NCBI RefSeq assembly: GCF_049310885.1 | Contig: NZ_JBMDYO010000004.1 | Coordinates: forward strand, 186,001 to 250,000 | From: CAYZJV01 sp049310885 | Lineage (GTDB): Bacteria; Spirochaetota; Spirochaetia; Sphaerochaetales; Sphaerochaetaceae | DNA length: 64,000 nucleotides | Direction: 5' to 3' | Shown: positions 51,601 through 58,537 of the stretch, piece by piece | Layout: every line of letters starts with the position of its first letter | Numbering within the stretch: the stretch's first letter is position 1 | The notes under the pieces: model-generated | Seen by the model: only the letters and a program-made list of their open reading frames with translations | What the model was told of the DNA's origin: nothing | The model's database searches: none | Position numbers and translations under genes: made by a program

Positions 51601-51900
51601 AGAAGGGAGGTAAATGAATGGCGTCCCAGAAGTCTTCAGATCCTTGCATAGTTGGGTTGCTGCAATCTCTGTTGGGCAGAGAGCCCAAACCCGTTTGGAA
51701 AGCGACCGTGCATACACAGAAACAGCCTCGGAGAGAGGATACCCCTCCAGGCCTTCAATATACTGACGAATGGAGCAATCCCTCTTGAACGCCTTGTATG
51801 CGTCTGTGCTTTTGATATAGGATTGCACAAGCGGACCAATATGTTGTTGCATAACCGCACATACACTATCATAGAGAGGAAAGGTGTTCAATGGATGCAT
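48604..51900 (-). CDS. mfd: Transcription-repair coupling factor Mfd
   Basis: About 1098 residues. The UvrB-like N-terminal region (SIHGEVVDLFPY, FDPISQDTL), the RNA-polymerase-interacting domain (GDYVVHVNYGVGQFLKID, about 460-500) and a RecG-like translocase follow: Walker A VCGDVGYGKTEIALRAA, APTTILAEQHYE, VDEEQRFGVKDKER, SATPIPRTLYM, and QLRGRVGRSDQDAYAYLFY. Displaces stalled RNA polymerase and recruits UvrA. The start is uncertain: ATG 51900 overlaps the divergent phosphatase start by 10 bases, and ATGs at 51939 and 51945 would extend it. None has a strong ribosome-binding site. Confidence 0.95.
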   Translation of the reverse strand: MHPLNTFPLYDSVCAVMQQHIGPLVQSYIKSTDAYKAFKRDCSIRQYIEGLEGYPLSEAVSVYARSLSKRVWALCPTEIAATQLCKDLKTSGTPFIYLPSNGKRLYSPWEGSDREYAQLKALAAMLEYPSRIVVTHLRAFVSPVVSLHSLQDSEMKLKVGDRFDPSKIANDLAEGGYYRSPSTAVPGEFSIHGEVVDLFPYDSDFPIRLYGDWERIEKITAFDPISQDTLKTLGHIVVTILKEQQEIETSDIGAYIDEKDYLFFLGQERLETSFHSLLVEAKALYREAFLIDRESPKPDKILFDYPKFFHGWKYGSVLMEVRGQRKDTYTFDIDGPHSFFGNFVMLKEHLRQLFDNGYSVTIYAGSELQRKRLNNMLSQFEKLSIIDLEISGGFSIVSQKMVAICDHEIFGRRKQVVKALHKVQTSPLDSFVDLNEGDYVVHVNYGVGQFLKIDRINMSGKERDYIKIAYADSEILFVPIEQANLIQRYIGSEGGSPRLDKLGGQGWETKKAKARKSAEELAGRLIQLYARRKSSKGYPFPKDTDWQMLFEASFPFEETEDQLTCIEDIKQDMESHHVMDRLVCGDVGYGKTEIALRAAFKAVMAGKQVAFLAPTTILAEQHYETLMRRLGQFPVKAEVISRIVPKKTQREILKRLKEGGIDILVGTHRILQKDVFFKDLGLLIVDEEQRFGVKDKERVKELKANIDSISLSATPIPRTLYMSLLKIRDMSLLTTPPIQRRPIKTVIKEFDVSTIVKAIRYELSRGGQVFYLHNRINTLDEVVQMLHKELPEVLVESIHGQMDPDSIEDIMRRFIHQGIQVLVSTTLIENGIDIPNVNTIIIDRADRYGVSQLYQLRGRVGRSDQDAYAYLFYPALTAISEIAVKRLKVISEHTELGSGFKIAMKDMEIRGTGNLLGREQSGQLASVGLDMYLRILDEAIAELMKEGSLEESREVFLELDYSGFIPDSYIAEPSVKFDVYKKIASISSDAQLQGLTAELEDRFGPTPEVVTNLLYIAELKIICRKLKINHLKERNGMVTIEFGKVKDIAIDKVMELLRLGNGKIGIDQRRMNVLTLKTDAVSLKDKSLFILETLQRLM

Positions 51901-52679
51901 TTGATCGTTTGGCGCTGTTGTTGCAAGAAATGGGAACATACGCATGCGAAGCCCAGGCCGATATTTCCCGCAATTATAAAGATGATGGTTCTGTATTGAC
52001 CTCTACTGATATGAAGATAAACGAGACGGTTGCGAAGGAACTTTCTAGACTATTCCCAGAAGCTAATGTTGTTACTGAAGAGGCTATCCAACCTTTCGAT
52101 CCCGATGCAGGGCTCACATTTATCCTTGATCCGATTGATGGTACAGATGTCTATAGCCAAGGCCTTCCAGGATGGTGTATATCCTTGGGGATCCTAGGTA
52201 AGGACCGCAAACCTATTGGAGGCATGGTCTACGCTCCCAGATGGGGCTTGAGTAGTAGCGAGGGGCTTTTCTTGCGCCAAGACCCGGGTAAACCGCTTAT
52301 GCTCAATGAAACCGAGTTCACCCCACGTCTTGCAAATCGCGAACTGGAACAGATAGCGATGGCATCACATGCGCCAAGGCATATTTCGATCAAGAGATTC
52401 GATGGGAAAATCCGTTGTTATGGTTCCAATATCCTACACATGGTCTCACCTCTCATCCATCCCCACATCCAAGGTTCGGTATCGGTACCGTGTTTTGCTT
52501 GGGATATCGCTGGAGCCCATGCATTGTTGCTTTCCCAACACATGATTGTTGAATATGCAGATGGCTCTCCATTCCTTTACACCGATGCTTTGCTAAAGCA
52601 AAGGAAACCGTTCAAAGGAATTGTCTTGGCTGGGACAGCAGAAGCTGTACAGAAAATGAAAACGCTATTCATTGATTGA
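51891..52679 (+). CDS. Inositol monophosphatase-family phosphatase
   Basis: 262 residues. Metal-binding motifs of the IMPase/CysQ family: VVTEEAIQPF (E), FILDPIDGTDVYSQGLP (DPIDGTD near residues 79-85), and CFAWDIAGAHALL (WD motif near 203). Substrate could be inositol phosphate, fructose 1,6-bisphosphate or PAP; the sequence does not decide. GAGAGGAAAGG lies six bases before ATG. Its 5' end overlaps the mfd start on the opposite strand. Confidence 0.87.
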   Translation: MDAFDRLALLLQEMGTYACEAQADISRNYKDDGSVLTSTDMKINETVAKELSRLFPEANVVTEEAIQPFDPDAGLTFILDPIDGTDVYSQGLPGWCISLGILGKDRKPIGGMVYAPRWGLSSSEGLFLRQDPGKPLMLNETEFTPRLANRELEQIAMASHAPRHISIKRFDGKIRCYGSNILHMVSPLIHPHIQGSVSVPCFAWDIAGAHALLLSQHMIVEYADGSPFLYTDALLKQRKPFKGIVLAGTAEAVQKMKTLFID

Positions 52680-52682
52680 GTA

Positions 52683-53369
52683 TTACTGAGAAATGATTCC
52701 CTTCTCATGCCACTTCCTCGCCAAATAGATGAAAGGTGTGTCCAGTGTAGCAACTAACCATTTCAGTACATATGTGGTCACCATGATCTGCCATAATACT
52801 TGCCAAGAAAACACGCCCCAAAATGCGATGACGGTAAAGAGCACTGTATCGATAAGCTGGCTTACCATGGTACTTGCATTATTCCTAAACCATAGCCAGC
52901 CCTTTCCAGGAAACTTCTTCTTCCAATAGGCGAAAGCGTTGATATCATGGAATTGTGAGGCTACGTATGCTACGAGACTCCCCAGAGCTATCCTTGGCAT
53001 GATTGCAAAAATTGTGGTCAAACTCTCTTGAACAAAATCGGATGGAGCTGGATTGAACAACAAGGCGAGATTCATAAGGATTGTCATGGTAACCAGAGAG
53101 AAGAACCCGATGGCGACTGCCCTTGTAGCATCCTTCTTACCATAACATTCGCTTAAGATATCCGTTGCGAGAAAACTGGTTGCATAGACAATATTTCCCA
53201 ATGTCGCTTCCAATCCAAAGAGAACGACAGTCTTGGTAACTTGAATATTGGCAACTATTACAGAAATAGGAATCCATACTAAAAGACCGACCCTCCCCCA
53301 TAACCTGAAAGCTACCATAATAGCTATGAAGTTTACGATGAGCATGATTGCCCAGAACAATTCATTCAA
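52683..53369 (-). CDS. Queuosine precursor transporter (YhhQ/QPTR family)
   Basis: 228 residues with about six membrane helices. The family motif NIVYATSFLATDILSECYGKKDA (residues about 59-81) is clear. YhhQ proteins import queuosine precursors such as preQ0/preQ1. No queuosine-synthesis genes are in the window. The start overlaps the NTPase stop as ATGA, so the two form an operon with the ACT-like gene. Confidence 0.88.
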   Translation of the reverse strand: MNELFWAIMLIVNFIAIMVAFRLWGRVGLLVWIPISVIVANIQVTKTVVLFGLEATLGNIVYATSFLATDILSECYGKKDATRAVAIGFFSLVTMTILMNLALLFNPAPSDFVQESLTTIFAIMPRIALGSLVAYVASQFHDINAFAYWKKKFPGKGWLWFRNNASTMVSQLIDTVLFTVIAFWGVFSWQVLWQIMVTTYVLKWLVATLDTPFIYLARKWHEKGIISQ

Positions 53370-53893
53370 TGGATCACCTTCCCCAATTCTTCTTCACGAG
53401 GAGCATCGACCGATAGGATCAATGCCTTATCTCTTTTCACTCTGTACGTATCACACACTTGGTCAAGCAGGTTGTCACGAATAACGCTGATCACTGTTCC
53501 ATGGAATGATTTAAGAACCTTCTTATAAATTTCATGAAAACCCGTGCCTTGCATCTCAATAGGTCCGATTTCATCGAATATGATATAATCCGAAGTTGCC
53601 ATAAATTGTATGATTTGGTTCTCCGCCCAAACAAAAGTCTGCGGATCATACCAGAATCTACCGAATTTTTTCCAGTCGGAATGTTCTTCCATTGATAACA
53701 ATAGACGAACCTCACCGGTTCCCTGATCGCTTAAAATCCATTCTCTTTTCTCTTGATTAGGTAAAGGTAACACTTGTACGACGCCACCGATGGCATAGCC
53801 CGCAGAATCCAGCCGCGAACAGAGAGCATAGAGCATAGTGGTCTTTCCGCTATTGGTCGGACCTGTGATGATAATATGTTTCGGATGGGACAT
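53366..53893 (-). CDS. THEP1-like nucleoside-triphosphatase
   Basis: 175 residues. Walker A ITGPTNSGKTTML (residues about 8-20), GYAIGGVVQ, and Walker B YIIFDEIGPIEMQG, a THEP1-type signature. C-terminal VISVIRDNLLDQV. THEP1 proteins hydrolyse NTPs and may be nucleotide kinases; the role is unknown. Of two adjacent ATGs, 53893 has GGGAGG at the usual six-base spacing; 53896 would overlap the preceding stop as ATGA. Confidence 0.8.
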   Translation of the reverse strand: MSHPKHIIITGPTNSGKTTMLYALCSRLDSAGYAIGGVVQVLPLPNQEKREWILSDQGTGEVRLLLSMEEHSDWKKFGRFWYDPQTFVWAENQIIQFMATSDYIIFDEIGPIEMQGTGFHEIYKKVLKSFHGTVISVIRDNLLDQVCDTYRVKRDKALILSVDAPREEELGKVIH

Positions 53894-54549
53894 CATGATC
53901 CTCCCAAGAAACTTTGTAGTACGGTAAAGGCATCCATGGAATCTTCTCTCCTGATTACGAAGGTAAGCTCATTCATGGTGGAAATGATTTCATTGACATT
54001 GATCTCTTCCCATGCCAGTTTCCGGACGGCTTCGTACACGATTCCAGGGGTAGACATAAAATCTCCGCTGAAAACAAGCGATAGAGCGACAAGGTCACCC
54101 ATCCTATGTAGTACCGCTTCTCCTTGTATGCTTTTCTCGACTACTTCACGATACTTTTCACTGAATGAAAGGCTCACCTCATGACTACCTAACGTGACAT
54201 TGAGAAAATCACCAGAGGAGGGACTTACCAAATTATAGAGTTCTCCCAACTTCCCCATTATCGTGTCACTACGAACAAGGTTAATATCGTAGATATTTGT
54301 TTTCATCATAATCTCGTAACGGAGTTCATAACTTTTTTGTTCAGTATCTTTCTTTCTTAATTCATCGGCATATCGTCTTATGGCCATTACAATGGCAGAG
54401 GATTTGACCTCTTTACCGTGCAATTCCTCAACCGTAGGTTTTATTGATGCTGCATAGTTGCTATAGCTTAGAATTCCTTGAATGAGCATCTCATAGAGAA
54501 ACGGCGTTCTATCGATTATACGTTTAACTGAATTACTCACTGACTCCAT
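53893..54549 (-). CDS. ACT-domain-like protein, possible regulator
   Basis: 218 residues. The N-terminal half (about 20-70) is helical and DNA-binding-like (SYSNYAASIKPTVEELHGK, SSAIVMAIRRYADELRKK). The C-terminal half (about 150-218) resembles the ACT-type regulatory domain of aspartate kinase (DLVALSLVFSGDFM, TPGIVYEAVRKLAWEEINVNEIIS, ELTFVIRRED). It may sense an amino acid and regulate neighbours; not proven. ATG 54549 has GAGG five bases ahead. Upstream lies the AT-rich region before nrdR. Confidence 0.6.
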   Translation of the reverse strand: MESVSNSVKRIIDRTPFLYEMLIQGILSYSNYAASIKPTVEELHGKEVKSSAIVMAIRRYADELRKKDTEQKSYELRYEIMMKTNIYDINLVRSDTIMGKLGELYNLVSPSSGDFLNVTLGSHEVSLSFSEKYREVVEKSIQGEAVLHRMGDLVALSLVFSGDFMSTPGIVYEAVRKLAWEEINVNEIISTMNELTFVIRREDSMDAFTVLQSFLGGS

Positions 54550-54740
54550 AGGCACCTCTCTTATACACTCAATTCATGTTATTATTATCACGGTTATGAT
54601 ACTTTCACAATATTTTCATAACAATTATATCAAAATTCTGACAAAAGTGTGAATAATTTGCAAAAACTTCTCATTAGCACATTTTCTATTCTTCAATTTC
54701 ATGCTATAGTATAATTTATCTTTCTAGAAGGAGATTTCCC
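54550..54740. promoter_or_regulatory. AT-rich divergent promoter region (nrdR / ACT-like)
   Basis: 191 bases, strongly AT-rich, between divergent genes. A TATAAT box stands at 54710-54715 on the plus strand, 26 bases before the nrdR ATG, with no good -35. A short NrdR-box-like run (CACAATATTTTC, near 54606) was seen but is not convincing. No other element was recognised. Confidence 0.45.
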
Positions 54741-55205
54741 ATGTTGTGTCCGCATTGTGGTGATATGGATGACAAGGTACTGGAATCACGCCAAAACAGT
54801 AGTGGCTCAACGATTCGTCGCAGGAGGGAGTGTCTTTCATGTGGTTACCGATTCACATCCTATGAAAGGATTGAGGAAAAACCCTTTATGGTGATCAAGC
54901 GTGATGGAAGGAGAGAACCTTTCGATATCAAGAAAGTCGAACGGGGTATTAGGATCACCACAGAGAAACGGAATGTCAGTCAAGAAACAATTGAACAGGT
55001 TCTACAGGACATCGAAGATGAAGTCGTCCTGGCTGCTGGAACCAAACGCGAAGTGACATCACAAGCTATTGGAGAAGTAGCTCTCAGAAAGCTCTACAAT
55101 ATCGACACGGTAGCCTATATTCGTTTTGCTTCTGTCTACCGGGCATTCGACAATGTAGCTCAATTCATTGAAGAGATAGAACAAATAACCCATAACATGA
55201 AATAG
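54741..55205 (+). CDS. nrdR: Transcriptional repressor NrdR
   Basis: 154 residues. N-terminal zinc ribbon MLCPHC and ECLSCGYRF with the RRRRECLSC pattern (residues about 3-35), and an ATP-cone domain (VIKRDGRREPFDIKKVERGI, about 50-140). NrdR represses ribonucleotide reductase genes when dATP is bound. AGAAGGAG six to seven bases before ATG. No nrd genes are in the window. The stop lies 2 bases before the convergent dGTPase-like stop. Confidence 0.96.
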   Translation: MLCPHCGDMDDKVLESRQNSSGSTIRRRRECLSCGYRFTSYERIEEKPFMVIKRDGRREPFDIKKVERGIRITTEKRNVSQETIEQVLQDIEDEVVLAAGTKREVTSQAIGEVALRKLYNIDTVAYIRFASVYRAFDNVAQFIEEIEQITHNMK

Positions 55206-55207
55206 GG

Positions 55208-56371
55208 TTATTTTACATCGAACCATTTCCCAGTTACCGACCGTTCTATATGCTCGTTCAAATGATCGGGTTTAAGAATCTCATTTGCACAATCCAAACA
55301 GAAATTATCACTCATTCCTGCCACATAGTCAAAAAGGATCCTATCGATATTACCATCATGGTCCATATAGGGTTCCCGCATTTCTTTAAGATGGAGACCG
55401 AACCCCGCAGCCAGCATGTTTTTTTCCTGCATATAGAGGGTTTCATCGAACCCATAGGAATCCAAAAGACCTTGTAGATAATCTACAATAAGTCTTAATA
55501 GTCGGGAAAAATACTTGCTATACCCCTCCAACATGGGAGAAAGATAGATATGACGATAGTTGAACTCTTTCATGATAAGCACAGCTTCGAAAATTGGTTC
55601 AGAAAAACAGATTCCCGTATCTGGAGTAGAAGTATCGATAAGATCATTTACGAGGGTATTAATGATACTGGCGTTAGTCTTGCCTAGACGTTCAACCACA
55701 ATATCAGGGATTTCATCAGCCTCGATTATGGATAATCTACACGCATCTTCATAGTCTCTACCAAGATATGCTATTTGATCAGAGAATCGTACAACAGCAG
55801 CCTCCCAGGTCGAGGGGACGACTCCAACCCTAGTTCTCAGTCTGGATAAATTTCCATGGATGAATTCAGGTTTGACGATTCTCTCGAAACGTTCACCGTT
55901 ATGGCTCGCGATACCGTCTCTTACAGCGTAGGTCAAATTGAGACCTTTCCCATGCTCAGCAAGAAAATCGACGATCCTCAAGGAATTCAATTCATGTTCG
56001 AATCCTTCGAACCCCCGTTCTTCCATGAGATCGGAAAGGATCCGTTCCCCTACATGCCCGAAGGGTGTATGTCCCAAATCATGTCCCATCCCGATTGCCC
56101 AAGCTAATTCCGTATCGAGTCCAAGCCCTCTACATACAGCAGAAGCAATCGAAGCGACATGCAATACATGTTCCATCCTAGTACAGATATGGTCATTGCT
56201 CGGTGCAAAAAATACCTGGGTCTTATGTTTCAATCTTCTAAAAGGTGAACTATGGATAATTGCTGTGGTATCACGGTAAAATTCGCCTCTTACATCGCTT
56301 ACCCGAGGGTGTAGCCGTTGTTCGAGAAGAGTTCTAGACAAACCGTTTTCAAAAATCCGCTTCGTTCTCAT
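55208..56371 (-). CDS. dGTPase-like HD-domain deoxynucleotide triphosphohydrolase
   Basis: 387 residues. HD-domain metal ligands are visible: RMEHVLHVASIA (H), GMGHDLGHTPFGHVGE (HD), SHNGERFERIV, and IAYLGRDYEDA near residue 235. FRRLKHKTQVFF near the start is typical of dGTPase. It hydrolyses dNTPs to deoxynucleosides and triphosphate. Start ATG 56371 has AAGGAG five bases ahead; the longer in-frame form from 56461 is unlikely. It is convergent with nrdR, another dNTP-linked gene. Confidence 0.9.
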   Translation of the reverse strand: MRTKRIFENGLSRTLLEQRLHPRVSDVRGEFYRDTTAIIHSSPFRRLKHKTQVFFAPSNDHICTRMEHVLHVASIASAVCRGLGLDTELAWAIGMGHDLGHTPFGHVGERILSDLMEERGFEGFEHELNSLRIVDFLAEHGKGLNLTYAVRDGIASHNGERFERIVKPEFIHGNLSRLRTRVGVVPSTWEAAVVRFSDQIAYLGRDYEDACRLSIIEADEIPDIVVERLGKTNASIINTLVNDLIDTSTPDTGICFSEPIFEAVLIMKEFNYRHIYLSPMLEGYSKYFSRLLRLIVDYLQGLLDSYGFDETLYMQEKNMLAAGFGLHLKEMREPYMDHDGNIDRILFDYVAGMSDNFCLDCANEILKPDHLNEHIERSVTGKWFDVK

Positions 56372-56423
56372 GTAATCTCCTTTTCTATCCACATACTTCC
56401 CTATCGATAATCTCCATGGTATC

Positions 56424-56921
56424 ATGTTCACCATGGTCATGCTACTGGTAGCAATAAGCACTACGCTCCTCTGTTTTCTCTCTGCCGCGGCCTGCCTACG
56501 GTTTCTTTTTTCTCGTCAAGGGTGGTTTTGGGTACTGCCTTTGGTCATTTCGCTCGCGTTCCTCTATATCAGCATAACTCCCCTATTCCAATTGGCCACA
56601 GGATTGGCAAGTGGTTCCTATCGGGTGGAGATTAGTCCCGACAGGAGTGTACGAGAGATCGTTCCCCTTATCATTGTCCTACTCTGGTATACAATGATCG
56701 TCACATTCCGTTATGCGTTGAAACTTGTCGTACCCGATAATAAACATCTTCTTGATACCATGAAAAATGTCAAAGAAGCGAATTACATGCAAAAAATTGA
56801 ACTTCGTACATACCATAAGGAATCGGCACGACATATGAAAAGACAAATAAAGATCGAACGTGAACAAGCCGGTATCCGCTATCCGAGAAAATGGATCGCA
56901 TTATTTGACGATCATGATTGA
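56424..56921 (+). CDS. Small membrane protein, unknown
   Basis: 165 residues. Three membrane helices: residues about 4-28 (MVMLLVAISTTLLCFLSAAAC), 32-58 (WFWVLPLVISLAFLYISITPLF), and 78-98 (IVPLIIVLLWYTMIVTFRYAL). A long basic helix of about 60 residues faces the cytoplasm (EANYMQKIELRTYHKESARHMKRQ). No known motif. It lies between the divergent dGTPase-like gene and aroK (6-base gap), so it may be the first gene of the aro/xpb run. ATG 56433 is an alternative start; no clear ribosome-binding site is visible for either. Confidence 0.7.
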   Translation: MFTMVMLLVAISTTLLCFLSAAACLRFLFSRQGWFWVLPLVISLAFLYISITPLFQLATGLASGSYRVEISPDRSVREIVPLIIVLLWYTMIVTFRYALKLVVPDNKHLLDTMKNVKEANYMQKIELRTYHKESARHMKRQIKIEREQAGIRYPRKWIALFDDHD

Positions 56922-56927
56922 GTAGCC

Positions 56928-57524
56928 ATGCAGATCTTTTTTTTGGTTGGAATCAAACATTCAGGTAAAAGCAATCTCGGTTCTTATGCAGCACACTTGC
57001 TCAAATCCGATCACACTGTCGAATTTGTGGATACCGATGATCTGGTGAAAATAAAAATCCCTCGTATGACCATTAGGGAATATTACCAACGTGAAGGTAA
57101 AGAGGCTTTTAAAAATTTGGAATTTTCTGCTTTGAAGGCTTACCTAGAAACCCTCTTGCATGATGATCCTACGATCCACATCATCGCTACCGGAGGTGGA
57201 GCCTCGGACAACAACCAACTTGTCACTCTTATGAAATCTTTTGGCACCATTATTTACCTCAATGTGCCACAAGAGACATTATTCTCACGAATCATGAAAG
57301 GTGGTGTTCCCCCTTTCTTGTCAGAAGATGATCCTGAGGGCTCCTTCAAACGACTCTATACCCACCGGGATGACCGATATAGGCAGATTTCCAATTATAT
57401 GATAAGATTGTACGATTGCCAGACGGTACCGGAGAATGGGAAATTGTTGGCCAATTTTCTACGAAATTTGATAAGAAGCGAGGAACCATGTCAGGAAATA
57501 TCTTTGGAAAATCAATCACCATAA
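56928..57524 (+). CDS. aroK: Shikimate kinase
   Basis: 198 residues. Walker A FFLVGIKHSGKSNLG (P-loop residues 8-15), FVDTDD binding shikimate (residues 36-39), the KEAFKNLEFSAL segment (R replaced by K at the usual FR..E position), HIIATGGGA (about 84-92) and the lid region YTHRDDRYRQIS. Phosphorylates shikimate in aromatic amino-acid synthesis. It overlaps aroC by 37 bases. The P-loop begins GIKHSGK rather than the usual GxxGxGK, but still fits GxxxxGKS. Confidence 0.83.
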   Translation: MQIFFLVGIKHSGKSNLGSYAAHLLKSDHTVEFVDTDDLVKIKIPRMTIREYYQREGKEAFKNLEFSALKAYLETLLHDDPTIHIIATGGGASDNNQLVTLMKSFGTIIYLNVPQETLFSRIMKGGVPPFLSEDDPEGSFKRLYTHRDDRYRQISNYMIRLYDCQTVPENGKLLANFLRNLIRSEEPCQEISLENQSP

Positions 57525-58537
57525 CGACTTTTGGAGAATCCCATGGAGAAGGCCTTGGTGTAGTAATCGATGGATTGGAGAGTGGCTTCTCCATTGATCT
57601 AGACCATCTACACCGACAAATGGATCGACGTCGACCTGGAGGGAATCCTTTAGGTACCAAGAGACGGGAACCCGATGCCATTGAAATTCTCTCCGGAGTT
57701 TTTGAAGGTAAGACCACGGGAACCCCCGTAGCCATCATCATTCGTAACACAAACCAAAGGTCGGGCGATTATAACGACATTTCCCGCATGTACAGACCTG
57801 GCCATGCAGATAATACTTGGCACCAGAAATTCGGTATTCGCGATTGGCGCGGAGGAGGTCGAAGCAGTGGTAGGGAGACAGCAGCCCGTCTTGCGGCTGG
57901 AGCTATCGCTCTTCAGATCCTTGCCAAAAAAGGTGTTCAAATCTCAGCTTATACTATCCAAATCGGAGATGTGATAGCCAGCAAACGCGACTATTCACAG
58001 ATAGAAAAGAATCCTGTAAGTGCGCCGGATGCAGAAGCAGCTGTTCTCATGGAACAATTGATCGCCCAGGCAAGGGACGACCAAGATAGTGTGGGAGGTA
58101 TTATAGAATGCCGTGTCACCGGTTTGCCAACAGGATTAGGTGAACCAGTTTTTGATAAGGCTGACGCCCTACTCGCCCATGCGATCATTTCGATCGGAGC
58201 TACAAAAGGTATTGAGTTTGGGGATGGCTTTGCAATGGCGACCAGACGTGGAAGTGAAAATAATGATCAGATGGATGATACAGGGTTCTTATCAAATCAT
58301 GCTGGGGGAATCAATGGTGGAATCACCAATGGGGAACCACTCCTTTTTAGAACGGTGATAAAACCGACAGCGTCTATCGGCAAAGCCCAGCAGACTATCG
58401 ATATCGATGGAAATAGTAGGAAGATAGTTGTGGAAGGAAGGCATGATCCTTGTATTTGTGTGAGGATTATTCCTGTCATAGAAGCCATGACAGCTCTTAC
58501 ACTTTTAGATTTGTGGTATCAGCAGAATGGAAGATAA
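57488..58537 (+). CDS. aroC: Chorismate synthase
   Basis: 349 residues. Signature TTFGESHGEGLGVVIDGLESG at the N-terminus (residues about 12-32), RRRPGGNPLGTKR, GRSSGRETAARLAAGAIA, GIEFGDGFAMA and GGINGGITNGEPLLFRT. Converts EPSP to chorismate using reduced FMN. ATG 57488, preceded by CGAGGA, lies inside the end of aroK; a longer in-frame reading to 57416 is not needed. It overlaps the xpb start by 11 bases. Confidence 0.97.
   Translation: MSGNIFGKSITITTFGESHGEGLGVVIDGLESGFSIDLDHLHRQMDRRRPGGNPLGTKRREPDAIEILSGVFEGKTTGTPVAIIIRNTNQRSGDYNDISRMYRPGHADNTWHQKFGIRDWRGGGRSSGRETAARLAAGAIALQILAKKGVQISAYTIQIGDVIASKRDYSQIEKNPVSAPDAEAAVLMEQLIAQARDDQDSVGGIIECRVTGLPTGLGEPVFDKADALLAHAIISIGATKGIEFGDGFAMATRRGSENNDQMDDTGFLSNHAGGINGGITNGEPLLFRTVIKPTASIGKAQQTIDIDGNSRKIVVEGRHDPCICVRIIPVIEAMTALTLLDLWYQQNGR

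Noticed and set aside
54600..54620. NrdR-box-like sequence (CACAATATTTTC)
   Set aside because: Only one arm is near consensus; the paired box expected about 30 bases away was not seen, and no nrd gene is adjacent.
56372..56461. 30-residue N-terminal extension of the dGTPase-like protein
   Set aside because: The ATG at 56371 has a perfect AAGGAG five bases ahead and begins the normal family N-terminus.
57416..57487. 24-residue N-terminal extension of chorismate synthase
   Set aside because: It would lie inside aroK, and the family N-terminus begins at 57488, where a ribosome-binding site is present.
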